A stretch of DNA of 55,120 nucleotides. It comes from an uncultured Pseudomonas sp. GTDB lineage: Bacteria; Pseudomonadota; Gammaproteobacteria; Pseudomonadales; Pseudomonadaceae. A program made the translations under genes and the position numbers. Of this stretch, positions 8,221-16,844 are shown piece after piece. Below the pieces are notes generated by a model, which was given only the letters and a program-made list of their open reading frames with translations, ran no database searches and had not been told where the DNA came from. How positions within the stretch are numbered: the stretch's first letter is position 1; each line of letters starts with the position of its first letter. The DNA lies in NCBI RefSeq assembly GCF_946885885.1, contig NZ_CAMPHN010000008.1:1-55120 (forward strand). Reading direction: 5' to 3'.

Positions 8221-8742
8221 ATGAATGGATATACGGCGAGCACCTTCGACTCTGTAGAGCAGGCCTCAGCCTGGTATTTGGTGCACTGCAAGCCCCGACA
8301 GGATCAGCGAGCAGAAGAAAATCTGCTGCGTCAGGGCTACGGCTGTTTCAGGCCGCAGCACAGCTGCGAGCGAATCGTGCGCGGTCGCAGGCAAACTGTC
8401 GTTGAATCCTTATTCCCCGGTTATCTCTTTATCCAGCTGGCAATCAATGCGAGCTGGGCACCGCTACGTTCGACTCGTGGTGTCAATCGCGTTGTCGGCT
8501 TCGGCAACATGCCGCTGCCGCTCGATAATGGCCTGATCGCACATCTGCAACAGCGTACTGTAACAAGCGTTAAGCCGGCCTTTGAAGTTGGAGATAGGGT
8601 GCGTATTACCGCGGGCGGCTTTGCCGAACTGGATGCCATATTTATGGCCATGGAGGGCGAGCAACGCGTGATACTGCTGCTCGATATGCTTAACCGCCAA
8701 CAACAGATCAGCGTACCGCTGGTGAGCATCGTGAAAAATTAA
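8221..8742 (+). CDS. rfaH: RfaH-type transcription antiterminator
   Basis: 173-residue NusG paralogue that binds RNA polymerase at ops sites, suppresses pausing and termination, and recruits ribosomes. The N-terminal NGN domain shows WYLVHCKPRQDQRAEENLLRQG, IVRGRRQTVVESLFPGYLF and the RGV segment. The C-terminal KOW-type domain (about 117-173) shows VGDRVRITAGGF, an AIF tripeptide and ILLLDMLNRQQ. These match RfaH rather than NusG, notably the IVRG and LFP.YLF motifs. It has the start ATG 8221 with AGGG upstream. A perfect ops element begins 97 nt after its stop and heads the O-antigen operon, so the regulator lies next to its likely target. Confidence 0.92.
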   Translation: MNGYTASTFDSVEQASAWYLVHCKPRQDQRAEENLLRQGYGCFRPQHSCERIVRGRRQTVVESLFPGYLFIQLAINASWAPLRSTRGVNRVVGFGNMPLPLDNGLIAHLQQRTVTSVKPAFEVGDRVRITAGGFAELDAIFMAMEGEQRVILLLDMLNRQQQISVPLVSIVKN

Positions 8743-8838
8743 ATGGATCACGGTCTTGGCCGAGATCAACGCAGCCCCCTGACAAAGCAAGCACAATTCA
8801 AGCAACGACGTTCTCAGGAAACCAACGGTAAATCCTGG

Positions 8839-8850
8839 GGCGGTAGCGTG
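8839..8850 (+). promoter_or_regulatory. ops element (RfaH recruitment site)
   Basis: GGCGGTAGCGTG is identical to the classical ops sequence. It is on the coding strand, 97 nt after rfaH and 200 nt before the first gene of the O-antigen operon. The preceding AAATCCTGG and the position in an untranslated leader are JUMPstart-like. It implies that transcription starts upstream, either in the 8743-8838 gap or by read-through from rfaH. Confidence 0.88.
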
Positions 8851-8892
8851 CCGGAAGACCTAGACATTAAGAGGCGTGCTGTAAGGAGGATG

Positions 8893-8946
8893 ATGAACTT
8901 GGCGTTTTACTCTGACGCAGGCAATCCTGCATTTTTCGTTTCCTGA
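8893..8946 (+). CDS. Putative 17-residue leader peptide between ops and the O-antigen operon
   Basis: MNLAFYSDAGNPAFFVS follows a full-strength AAGGAGG (8883-8889), with two consecutive ATG codons (8890 and 8893). The spacing is short for either start. The frame overlaps the hairpin at 8917-8930 and ends 16 nt after it. A ribosome here would cover the hairpin, suggesting coupling between translation and read-through. No homologue is known to me; it could be chance. Confidence 0.4.
   Translation: MNLAFYSDAGNPAFFVS
8917..8936 (+). terminator. Terminator-like hairpin downstream of ops
   Basis: GCAGG (8917-8921), loop CAAT, CCTGC (8926-8930), then ATTTTT. The stem is only five base pairs, so it may be a weak or conditional terminator that RfaH loaded at 8839 would overcome. 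Confidence 0.45.
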
Positions 8947-9049
8947 CGTGATGCTATGAGTCGATGGAGTTCGATTATGCTGAGTTCGGCAGGCTTGCCA
9001 TATGGTATGTGGTTAAATCAATATAAATTAACTCATAGAGAAAAGAATA

Positions 9050-9496
9050 ATGCTTGAAAGAGTAGTTTTTAGTGCGGTTTGTGCCTTCCTATTAGTTGGG
9101 TGTGATGATGGCCAGGAAGTAAAAGAGATTGCTTCTCAGGCGTTGCAAGCAGAACAGGCTATGAGTGAAACGGCACTTTATTTGCCGGGTGGCGCGGGTG
9201 TAGATTTTGGACGTAAGGCTGCAAGCACACGTACAAATACAACCTCGGATGGGCGGGAAATCAAAATTGTAGCCTATAACTTTACTGAGGCAGCAGGCGA
9301 AGTAGACGCTGCTTTGGCTAAGGTTTTACAGGCAGAAGGGTATGTTCGCACAACCCCACCGGCTGATAATGTTGTTCTTCATGCTGTGTATAAAAAGAAC
9401 GATTATTCCTATATTTCTGCTAGATATCTTAAACAGAAAGCAGATTCCCACAGCGAGAAAACAACGTTAGTTCTTTCTTGGGAAATTAAGTCGTGA
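9050..9496 (+). CDS. Predicted lipoprotein of unknown function, first full gene of the O-antigen operon
   Basis: 148 residues. The N-terminus MLERVVFSAVCAFLLVGC is a short signal peptide ending in a lipobox (LVGC, Cys at residue 18). The mature protein begins CDDG; aspartate at +2 favours inner-membrane retention in E. coli, though Pseudomonas sorting rules differ. The rest is small, Ala/Thr/Glu-rich and ends in an LVLSWEIK strand. I do not recognise a family. It lies after the ops leader and before wecB with base composition like the O-antigen genes. It could assist assembly or be an accessory passenger. The start has only a weak AGAGAAAAG site. Confidence 0.75.
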   Translation: MLERVVFSAVCAFLLVGCDDGQEVKEIASQALQAEQAMSETALYLPGGAGVDFGRKAASTRTNTTSDGREIKIVAYNFTEAAGEVDAALAKVLQAEGYVRTTPPADNVVLHAVYKKNDYSYISARYLKQKADSHSEKTTLVLSWEIKS

Positions 9497-9605
9497 TCGA
9501 CTTTATAGGTTGCCCCGTTGTGAGGGTGGTCTATTTAACGATTGTCTGTTTTGTTTTAGGCTTCAGGCCTTCTCGTTAGTGCTGGATTAGAGGTGTTTGT
9601 GTTTT

Positions 9606-10742
9606 ATGTTGATTAAGGTGTTGAGTGTTTTTGGTACGCGTCCGGAAGCCATAAAAATGGCACCTTTGAGCCTGGCTTTAAATGATAGTCATATTTTTGA
9701 TGCAAAGGTTTGTGTTACCGGGCAACACCGGGAAATGCTTGACCAAGTTCTGGAACTGTTCAATATAACGCCGGATTTTGATCTTGACATTATGCGGCCT
9801 GGTCAGGATCTCTCGGATATTAGCGCAGGCATTCTCCAGGGAATGAAAGGTGTGTTCGGTAAGTTTCGACCGGATATCGTATTGGTGCACGGTGACACTG
9901 CTACAACATTTGCGACTACGTTATCTGCGTACTATCATCAAATTCCGGTTGCTCATGTCGAAGCGGGCCTGCGCACCGGTAATCTTTATTCGCCTTGGCC
10001 TGAGGAGGCTAACCGCAAGCTTACCGGTGCTTTAGCGACTATCCATTTCGCACCAACGGAGACATCGCGCCAGAATTTACTGCGTGAGGGGATAGATCCC
10101 GCAGCAATCCATGTGACTGGCAACACGGTAATTGACGCGTTGCTCGACGTTGTAGCCAAGTTGGACACGACTGAAGTTTTGCAAAAACAATTCCGTGAGC
10201 AGTTTGCTTTCCTAGCGGAAGGCAAGCGAGTGATTCTGGTAACAGGCCACCGCCGGGAGAGCTTTGGTGATGGTTTCGAACGCATTTGCCAAGCACTGGC
10301 CGAGACCGCAAAAGCCTTCTCCGATGTAGAAGTTGTCTACCCTGTGCATCTCAATCCTAATGTGCGTGAACCAGTTAATCGGCTGCTTGCAGGTATCGAC
10401 AATATTCACCTGATCGAACCTTTGGACTATTTGCCTTTCGTGTACTTAATGAATCGAGCCTACCTGATCCTTACCGACTCCGGTGGCATTCAGGAAGAGG
10501 CGCCTTCTCTCGGTAAGCCGGTGTTGGTAATGCGCGATACAACTGAGCGCCCCGAGGCTGTCGAAGCTGGGACCGTTAAGTTGGTAGGCACCGAAGTGGA
10601 AGCAATCAGCAGTAACCTGCATACATTGTTAACGGATACCCATGCTTATCAACGTATGAGTTTTGCCCATAATCCTTATGGGGATGGCAAAGCCTGTGCA
10701 CGTATCATCGATGGGTTAACCAAATCGTTAGCGCCACGTTAA
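9606..10742 (+). CDS. wecB: UDP-N-acetylglucosamine 2-epimerase (non-hydrolysing)
   Basis: 378-residue cytosolic enzyme interconverting UDP-GlcNAc and UDP-ManNAc. Seen: [12 protein letters not shown] near the N-terminus, [40 protein letters not shown] and [21 protein letters not shown], all standard for the family. The ATG at 9606 is chosen over the TTG at 9597 because GAGGTG lies ten bases upstream. It pairs with the following dehydrogenase to make UDP-ManNAcA, a common O-antigen residue in Pseudomonas. It resembles wbpI-like epimerases too, but the WecC-type neighbour favours the GlcNAc to ManNAc reaction. Confidence 0.93.
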   Translation: MLIKVLSVFGTRPEAIKMAPLSLALNDSHIFDAKVCVTGQHREMLDQVLELFNITPDFDLDIMRPGQDLSDISAGILQGMKGVFGKFRPDIVLVHGDTATTFATTLSAYYHQIPVAHVEAGLRTGNLYSPWPEEANRKLTGALATIHFAPTETSRQNLLREGIDPAAIHVTGNTVIDALLDVVAKLDTTEVLQKQFREQFAFLAEGKRVILVTGHRRESFGDGFERICQALAETAKAFSDVEVVYPVHLNPNVREPVNRLLAGIDNIHLIEPLDYLPFVYLMNRAYLILTDSGGIQEEAPSLGKPVLVMRDTTERPEAVEAGTVKLVGTEVEAISSNLHTLLTDTHAYQRMSFAHNPYGDGKACARIIDGLTKSLAPR

Positions 10743-10811
10743 CCGCCCTCGATATGAAGGCGGGTAGGGCAGGGCCTTGTACCTTTCCCCCAATTAGAAA
10801 TAGGAAGAAGT

Positions 10812-12083
10812 ATGCCCTTTGAAACTATCTCCGTTGTTGGTTTGGGTTATATTGGCTTACCCACTGCCGCTGTATTTGCTTCGCGCAAAAAGAAAGTGAT
10901 TGGTGTCGATGTCAATAAAAAGGCCATCGATATAATTAATCGTGGTGAAATACATATCGTCGAGCCTGACCTGGATATGGTTGTGCATGCTGCGGTAACC
11001 GAAGGCTTCCTGCGCGCTACAACTACACCGGAACCCGCCGATGCCTTTCTGATCGCCGTCCCTACTCCCTTCAAGGGCGACCATGAGCCGGATCTGGGCT
11101 ATATCGAGTCCGCCAGCAAAGCCATTGCGTCAGTATTAAAAAAAGGCGATCTGGTTATCCTCGAATCCACTTCCCCGGTGGGTGCTACTGAACAGATGGC
11201 CACTTGGCTGGCCGACGCACGCCCCGATCTGAGCTTCCCGCAAACCCATGGCGAAGACTCCGATATTCGCATAGCTCACTGTCCGGAGCGGGTCCTTCCT
11301 GGCCACGTACTACGCGAACTGGTACAGAACGACCGCGTAATTGGTGGCATGACAGCCAAATGCTCCGAAGCTGCAGTAAAGCTCTACAAAACCTTCGTGG
11401 AAGGCGAGTGCGTAATTACCAACGCGCGCACGGCAGAAATGTGCAAACTCACGGAGAACAGTTTTCGTGATGTGAATATTGCCTTCGCCAACGAACTATC
11501 GATTATTTGCGACAAGCTGGATATCAATGTCTGGGAGCTGATCCGTCTGGCTAACCGGCACCCGCGTGTGAACATATTGCAACCAGGCCCTGGCGTCGGT
11601 GGCCACTGCATAGCTGTAGATCCTTGGTTTATTGTTAGCAACACTCCAGAAGAAGCGAAGCTTATTCGCGTAGCACGCGACGTTAACGACGGTAAGCCAC
11701 TCTGGGTTAACGATAAGGTGAAGTTGGCAGTGGCTGAGTTTTTACAAGAAAATCCAGAGAAAACTGCTTTGGATGTGACTATTGCCTGCTTTGGTTTAGC
11801 CTTTAAACCTGATATCGATGATCTCCGGGAAAGCCCAGCCTTAGCGATTAGCCAGAAGATTGCCGCCACCCACCCGGGGTGTGTATTGGCGGTTGAACCA
11901 AACATTGAAGAACTACCGGCTAAGTTATCAGGTGAAAGACTGGTTCTAAAAACTCTTGATCAAGCACTAGCCGAGTCCGACATATTCGTATTGTTGGTAG
12001 ATCATAAGGTATTTAAGGATGTTCCGGTGACTGCGTTTCGCGGCCGTAAAATCGTTGATACTCGAGGGATTTGGTTAACTTGA
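10812..12083 (+). CDS. wecC: UDP-N-acetyl-D-mannosaminuronic acid dehydrogenase
   Basis: 423-residue UDP-sugar dehydrogenase oxidising C6 of UDP-ManNAc in two NAD-dependent steps to UDP-ManNAcA. The N-terminal Rossmann motif is VVGLGYIGLPTA. The central part contains TENSFRDVNIAFANEL, and GPGVGGHCIAVDPWF carries the catalytic cysteine. The C-terminal domain has FGLAFKPDIDDLRESPA. It starts with ATG 10812 after AGGAAG. The 69-bp gap to wecB contains a small CCGCC / GGCGG hairpin. Together with wecB it supplies the uronic acid of the O unit. Confidence 0.93.
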   Translation: MPFETISVVGLGYIGLPTAAVFASRKKKVIGVDVNKKAIDIINRGEIHIVEPDLDMVVHAAVTEGFLRATTTPEPADAFLIAVPTPFKGDHEPDLGYIESASKAIASVLKKGDLVILESTSPVGATEQMATWLADARPDLSFPQTHGEDSDIRIAHCPERVLPGHVLRELVQNDRVIGGMTAKCSEAAVKLYKTFVEGECVITNARTAEMCKLTENSFRDVNIAFANELSIICDKLDINVWELIRLANRHPRVNILQPGPGVGGHCIAVDPWFIVSNTPEEAKLIRVARDVNDGKPLWVNDKVKLAVAEFLQENPEKTALDVTIACFGLAFKPDIDDLRESPALAISQKIAATHPGCVLAVEPNIEELPAKLSGERLVLKTLDQALAESDIFVLLVDHKVFKDVPVTAFRGRKIVDTRGIWLT

Positions 12084-12165
12084 TTAGCTACCCTCGTAGG
12101 TGCCGAGATTTAAATCTTCCCTATAGAATTCATTTTTAAAGTTTAACTTAAGCGGAATTGACCTA

Positions 12166-13164
12166 ATGCTCACTAACCAAACTATTCTCGTCACTGGTGG
12201 TACTGGCTCCTTCGGCAATACTTTTGTTCCGATGACTCTAGCCAAATACAACCCGAAAAAGATCATTATTTTCTCGCGTGACGAAATGAAACAGTGGGAC
12301 ATGGCCAAGAAATTCGAAGGCGACCCTCGCGTGCGTTTTTTCATAGGTGATGTTCGCGATAAAGATCGTCTGTATCGTGCCCTTGATGGTGTCGACTATG
12401 TCGTGCACGCCGCCGCGACTAAGATTGTGCCAACTGCTGAGTACAACCCCTTCGAGTGTGTTAAGACCAACATCAATGGTGCCATGAACCTAATCGATGT
12501 CTGTATCGACAAAGGTGTAAAACGCGTGGTTGCACTGTCTACCGACAAGGCCAGCAGCCCGATCAACCTGTACGGTGCCACCAAGCTGGCCTCGGACAAG
12601 CTGTTTGTTGCCGGCAACTCTTATGTGGGTGGGCACGACACACGTTTCGCTGTGGTGCGTTACGGCAATGTCATGGGATCGCGCGGTTCGGTGATCCCGT
12701 TTTTCATGTCTATTAAAGATAAGGGCGTACTGCCTATCACCGATGATCGTATGACCCGCTTTATGATTTCCCTTGAGGAGGGCGTTGAGTTGGTTTGGCA
12801 CGCTTTCGAAGACATGGAAGGCGGTGAGATCTATGTGAAAAAGATCCCTTCCATGAAAGTCACCGACCTAGCTCGGGTGGTTGCCCCCGAAGCGAAGCAG
12901 GAAATAGTCGGCATCCGTCCCGGTGAGAAGCTGCACGAGCAGATGATCAGCATCGAAGATGCCTATTACACCTACGAATACCCTGAGCATTTCAAGATAT
13001 TGCCGACTATCAATAATTGGGCTACCTGCGAAAAGCGGATCAAAGATGGTAAGAAGGTGCCAGAAGGTTTCATGTATTCAAGCGACAATAATGCGGAATG
13101 GATGAGTGACCTGGATCTGCAGGCCTGGATCGACAAGAATCGCGAAAAGATTGGGAGCATCTGA
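12166..13164 (+). CDS. pseB: UDP-N-acetylglucosamine 4,6-dehydratase (inverting), pseudaminic acid step 1
   Basis: 332-residue short-chain dehydratase that turns UDP-GlcNAc into the 4-keto-6-deoxy-L-arabino sugar. Seen: TGGTGSFG at about 10-17, FSRDEMKQWDM, GDVRDKDRL, and the catalytic region STDKASSPINLYGATK with Asp, Lys and Tyr in the arrangement of FlaA1/PseB, unlike the long membrane-bound WbpM found later in the window. No membrane segments. Its stop is followed after 3 bp by the pseC start, so the two are translationally close. The set pseB to pseI makes pseudaminic acid; because this is an O-antigen operon the product probably serves LPS rather than flagellin. Confidence 0.94.
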   Translation: MLTNQTILVTGGTGSFGNTFVPMTLAKYNPKKIIIFSRDEMKQWDMAKKFEGDPRVRFFIGDVRDKDRLYRALDGVDYVVHAAATKIVPTAEYNPFECVKTNINGAMNLIDVCIDKGVKRVVALSTDKASSPINLYGATKLASDKLFVAGNSYVGGHDTRFAVVRYGNVMGSRGSVIPFFMSIKDKGVLPITDDRMTRFMISLEEGVELVWHAFEDMEGGEIYVKKIPSMKVTDLARVVAPEAKQEIVGIRPGEKLHEQMISIEDAYYTYEYPEHFKILPTINNWATCEKRIKDGKKVPEGFMYSSDNNAEWMSDLDLQAWIDKNREKIGSI

Positions 13165-13167
13165 TCC

Positions 13168-14328
13168 ATGATCCCCTACGGTCGCCAGGACATTACCCAA
13201 GCGGATATAGATGCTGTTGTGGGGGTGTTACAATCCGATTTCCTGACGCAAGGCCCCATGGTGCCGCGTTTCGAGCAAAGCGTGGCGCAGCACGTCGGTG
13301 CCGAGCATGCGCTGGCGGTCAACAGTGCTACCTCTGCATTGCATATCGCCTGCCTGGCGCTGGGTCTTGGTCCTGGCGATTTGCTGTGGACCAGCCCGAT
13401 TACTTTCGTCGCTTCGGCCAACTGCGGTCTGTACTGCGGCGCGCAGATCGACTTTGTCGATATTGACCTGCGTACCTACAACCTTTGCCCTCAGGCGCTC
13501 GAACGCAAGCTTGAGCGGGCTGAGCGCGAAGGGCTCTTACCTAAAGTGGTGGTGCCGGTACACCTATGTGGGCAACCCTGCGACATGCAGGCTATCCATG
13601 CACTGGCGCAGCGCTACGGTTTCAAGGTTATTGAGGACGCCTCCCACGCCATCGGCGGCAAATACCAAGGTGAATTCATTGGTAGCTGTCGCTATAGCGA
13701 TATCACCGTGTTCAGCTTCCACCCGGTAAAAATCATCACTACCGCCGAAGGTGGCATGGTGTTGACTAACAATGCCGAACTGGCTAACAAGATGGCCCTG
13801 TTACGCAGCCACGGAATTACCCGTGACCCAGCATTGATGACCCACGAATCGGATGGTCCTTGGTATTACCAGCAGGTCGATCTTGGTTTTAACTACCGCA
13901 TGACCGAGTTGCAGGCAGCCTTAGGTGTAAGCCAAATGGAACGCCTGGATGAATATGTCGCTCGTCGTCATCAACTTGCCCGACGTTACGATGAGTTATT
14001 GGCTGAATTGCCCATTACGCTTCCTTGGCAACACCCGAATAGCTATTCGGGGTTACATCTCTATGTGATTCGTCTACAGCTCTCCAGAATTCAGAAGGCC
14101 CACCGCCAAGTGTTTGAAATGTTGCGTGAGCAAGGGATCGGCGTAAATCTGCACTACATCCCGGTGCATACCCAGCCGTTCTATCAGCTCATGGGGTTCA
14201 AGGCGGGAGACTTCCCATATGCAGAAACTTACTACAGCGAAGCTATCAGTTTGCCGATGTTCCAAAGCATGACTTATGAGCAGCAAGACCAAGTCATTGA
14301 CGCTCTTTATAAGGTGTTATCGGCATGA
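13168..14328 (+). CDS. pseC: UDP-4-amino-4,6-dideoxy-N-acetyl-L-altrosamine transaminase
   Basis: 386-residue PLP aminotransferase of the DegT/DnrJ/EryC1/StrS group. It starts MIPYGRQDITQADIDAV, typical of PseC. Further signs: SATSALHIACLALGLGPGD, VVVPVHLCGQPCDM, IEDASHAIGG and FSFHPVKIITTAEGGM with the Schiff-base lysine. GFNYRMTELQAALG and GVNLHYIPVHTQPFY complete the sugar-aminotransferase signature. It converts the PseB product to the 4-amino sugar with glutamate as donor. Its end overlaps the next start by 4 bp (ATGA), indicating coupled translation with the aldo/keto reductase gene. Confidence 0.94.
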   Translation: MIPYGRQDITQADIDAVVGVLQSDFLTQGPMVPRFEQSVAQHVGAEHALAVNSATSALHIACLALGLGPGDLLWTSPITFVASANCGLYCGAQIDFVDIDLRTYNLCPQALERKLERAEREGLLPKVVVPVHLCGQPCDMQAIHALAQRYGFKVIEDASHAIGGKYQGEFIGSCRYSDITVFSFHPVKIITTAEGGMVLTNNAELANKMALLRSHGITRDPALMTHESDGPWYYQQVDLGFNYRMTELQAALGVSQMERLDEYVARRHQLARRYDELLAELPITLPWQHPNSYSGLHLYVIRLQLSRIQKAHRQVFEMLREQGIGVNLHYIPVHTQPFYQLMGFKAGDFPYAETYYSEAISLPMFQSMTYEQQDQVIDALYKVLSA

Positions 14329-15182
14329 AGCTAGCGCTTGGAGCCGCGCAGTTTGGGCTGAACTATGGGATTTCCAACAGCAGCGGAAAAATAAGCACGG
14401 AAAAAGCAGTCGATTTGCTTTCGTATGCCAAACGTAATGGTATTGATACGTTGGATACCGCTATAGCCTATGGCGACAGCGAGCAGGCATTAGGCAGTAT
14501 CGGGGTTGACGGTTGGCAAGTAATTACAAAGCTACCAGCGCTTCCGGAGGGTGAGGCGTATGTTGAATCCTGGGTCGAGCGACAACTACAAGGCTCATTG
14601 AGTCGGCTGGGTGTCAGTAGCGTGTATGGGTTGCTATTACATCGTCCTCAGCAGCTTCTGGAGCATTCCGGGCCAACTTTGATTCGTGCTCTTGAACGGT
14701 TGAAACAGCAGGGGCTAGTAAAAAAAATTGGCATCTCTATATATCAGCCGGAGGAGCTTGGTAGTCTTTGTGGGGTCATGGAGCTTGATATTGTTCAAGC
14801 TCCATTGAATGTTCTTGACCGTCGATTAATAGACTCGGGTTGGCTTGCCAGGCTGAAAGCCCAGAATATAGAAGTTCATGTGCGCTCGGTCTTTATGCAG
14901 GGATTATTGCTAATGCCGGCGGCTCTGCGTCCAGAAAAATTCATGCGCTGGCAAAAGCTTTGGGCTGAGTGGGATAGTTGGTTGGCATCGGACAAGGTCG
15001 ACCCTGTTGCTGCTTGTCTAGGGTTTGTGTTGTCAGAACCACGCGTCGACAAGGTTATTGTTGGCGTTGAGAGCGCGATGCAACTTGAAAATATAATAAA
15101 AGCTTCTGCCGTCGTGTCGGCAAAGGTCCCGGCAAGTATTAGCTCGCTGGATATAGACTTATTGAATCCTGCACGGTGGTAA
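14325..15182 (+). CDS. Aldo/keto reductase within the pseudaminic acid genes
   Basis: 285-residue NAD(P)H-dependent reductase of the AKR superfamily. The catalytic tetrad is visible: Asp and Tyr in DTAIAYGDSE (about 44-52), Lys in VITKLP (about 66-70), His in LLLHRP (about 105-110). The C-terminal FVLSEPRVDKVIVGVES gives the cofactor-binding end. It overlaps pseC by 4 bp. The core PseB-C-H-G-I-F route needs no such reductase, so this enzyme probably modifies an intermediate or a side sugar. Similar reductases occur in some nonulosonate clusters, but the substrate is unknown. Confidence 0.85.
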   Translation: MKLALGAAQFGLNYGISNSSGKISTEKAVDLLSYAKRNGIDTLDTAIAYGDSEQALGSIGVDGWQVITKLPALPEGEAYVESWVERQLQGSLSRLGVSSVYGLLLHRPQQLLEHSGPTLIRALERLKQQGLVKKIGISIYQPEELGSLCGVMELDIVQAPLNVLDRRLIDSGWLARLKAQNIEVHVRSVFMQGLLLMPAALRPEKFMRWQKLWAEWDSWLASDKVDPVAACLGFVLSEPRVDKVIVGVESAMQLENIIKASAVVSAKVPASISSLDIDLLNPARW

Positions 15183-15186
15183 TGAC

Positions 15187-16092
15187 ATGACGCTAAGACT
15201 TGGTGTTATAGGAATGTCCAAAGGCAATGGCCACCCTTATTCGTGGTCAGCGATATTCAATGGTTATGACAAAGAAAAAATGCATGGTTGTGGATTTCCA
15301 GTAATACCACAATATTTAGCCCAGCAAGAGTGGCCGCAGGCTAGGATTACAGACGCTTGTGTCACTCATATATGGACGCAGGATTGTGAGCTGTCGAGCC
15401 ACATTGCAAGTGCCGCTTTGATTGAAAATATTGTGCAGCGGCCGGCGGAGATGATCGGCGTCGTGGATGCTGTGCTTCTGGCCCGCGATGATGCTGAACA
15501 GCATCTGAAATTCGCGGCACCTTTTATTGAGGCGGGTATACCTATTTATATAGACAAACCTGTAGCTTTGTCGATTTTTGCATTTGAAGAGTTATATAGG
15601 CTTGAAAAGTACGCGGGGCAAATATTTACCTGCTCTGCACTGCGCTACAGCAATGAGTTAAAATTAACACTGTCAGACCAGCAAGACATCGGTGAGCTGC
15701 GTGAAGTCCACGCGATTACACCCAAAAGCTGGAACAAGTATGCGGTGCATATTATCGAGCCTGTTCTAGCGATGCTATCCAGTGCAGATAAGATAATCCG
15801 CTTAGAAAGAAATGCTGCCGATGCGCAGGGAGGAGCGCTGACCGTACATTGGGAAAGTGGCGTAATTACGCGATTTTTTGCCGTCGGCGAGTCTGTGGTA
15901 GCCCCAATAGCCATCCGGGTCATCGGCAGCAAGGGCTGGAAAGATCTTGTATTTACGGATTCATTTAGTGCATTTAAGGCCGCATTACAGGATTTTGTCG
16001 ATGGCGTGCGCGCTAAGTCAGTCAACTCATTGCCAGAGTTCAACAGAAAGGTTGTTGGCTTAATAGAAGCAGGGCAGGGGGGCGCACAGTGA
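15187..16092 (+). CDS. Gfo/Idh/MocA-family oxidoreductase within the pse genes
   Basis: 301 residues. N-terminal nucleotide-binding segment LRLGVIGMSKGNGHPYSW; central VDAVLLARDDAEQH and the dinucleotide-sugar signature IYIDKPVALS, where D replaces the usual E of the EKP motif but the lysine is kept. The protein lies 4 bp after the reductase gene and overlaps the next gene by 4 bp. Its role is unknown; oxidation or epimerisation of a nucleotide-activated or free nonulosonate precursor is plausible. It is AT-richer than pseB and pseC. Confidence 0.82.
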   Translation: MTLRLGVIGMSKGNGHPYSWSAIFNGYDKEKMHGCGFPVIPQYLAQQEWPQARITDACVTHIWTQDCELSSHIASAALIENIVQRPAEMIGVVDAVLLARDDAEQHLKFAAPFIEAGIPIYIDKPVALSIFAFEELYRLEKYAGQIFTCSALRYSNELKLTLSDQQDIGELREVHAITPKSWNKYAVHIIEPVLAMLSSADKIIRLERNAADAQGGALTVHWESGVITRFFAVGESVVAPIAIRVIGSKGWKDLVFTDSFSAFKAALQDFVDGVRAKSVNSLPEFNRKVVGLIEAGQGGAQ

Positions 16093-16844
16093 GTACAGTC
16101 CTGATTACGGGTGGCACAGGGAAATTTGGTTCCGTATTGGTTGATTATTTTTGTCAGAAGGGAATGCAGGTTGTTTTTACATCCACCTCAGCAGAAAAAA
16201 TTGCCAAACTGATCGGTACGTACTCTGAAAATAATCGGTCGATGACCGGTATTCAAGTGGATTTCAGTGTCGAGAGTAGTGTGTCGTGCCTCATGCAGCA
16301 ACTGGCTGAAAAAAATATATCGGTCGATTTTTTGGTAAATAATGCTCGAAGTTTAACATCGCTTACCATTGAGCCTGACGGCTGTGTGTCGAGAGAGAAC
16401 TTCCTGGCTGAGTATCTGCTGGATGTAGTTGTGCCTTATGAATTGACTATGGCTCTTGCCAAGCTTGATGGTGGCGGCTTGAAAAGCGTTGTTAATATCG
16501 GCTCGCAATATGGAATGGTTGCTGCAAATCCTTCCCTGTACACCGATCATGCCCGGCAATCGCCCATACAATATGGTGTCGCCAAAGCGGCTTTGGTACA
16601 CCTGACCAAAGAGTTAGCCGTACGTCTGGCTGAGCAGAAAATCCGCGTCAACTGTGTGGCTTATGGTGGGGTTGAAGGCCGTGTAGATGAAGCCTTCAAG
16701 GCGCGCTACGCAAGCTTGGTGCCTAGTCAACGAATGCTGAGTGAGGCGGAGATTCCCGGGCCTATCGAGTTTTTACTTAGTGATGCCAGCTCCGCAATGA
16801 CTGGCCAAGTGATCTGCGCGGATGGAGGGTGGACGATATGGTAG
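16089..16844 (+). CDS. Short-chain dehydrogenase/reductase within the pse genes
   Basis: 251-residue classical SDR starting with GTG 16089. Rossmann motif TGGTGKFG at about 8-15, NNARS in place of the usual NNAG, Ser in NIGSQYG, catalytic YGVAK (Tyr and Lys four apart), and ADGGWT at the C-terminus. It resembles PtmA-like SDRs of nonulosonate clusters in Campylobacter, though that likeness is from memory. It overlaps the upstream oxidoreductase by 4 bp and is followed directly by pseF, so it belongs to the same translational block. Probable reductase or oxidase acting on a nonulosonate-pathway sugar. Confidence 0.85.
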   Translation: MSTVLITGGTGKFGSVLVDYFCQKGMQVVFTSTSAEKIAKLIGTYSENNRSMTGIQVDFSVESSVSCLMQQLAEKNISVDFLVNNARSLTSLTIEPDGCVSRENFLAEYLLDVVVPYELTMALAKLDGGGLKSVVNIGSQYGMVAANPSLYTDHARQSPIQYGVAKAALVHLTKELAVRLAEQKIRVNCVAYGGVEGRVDEAFKARYASLVPSQRMLSEAEIPGPIEFLLSDASSAMTGQVICADGGWTIW

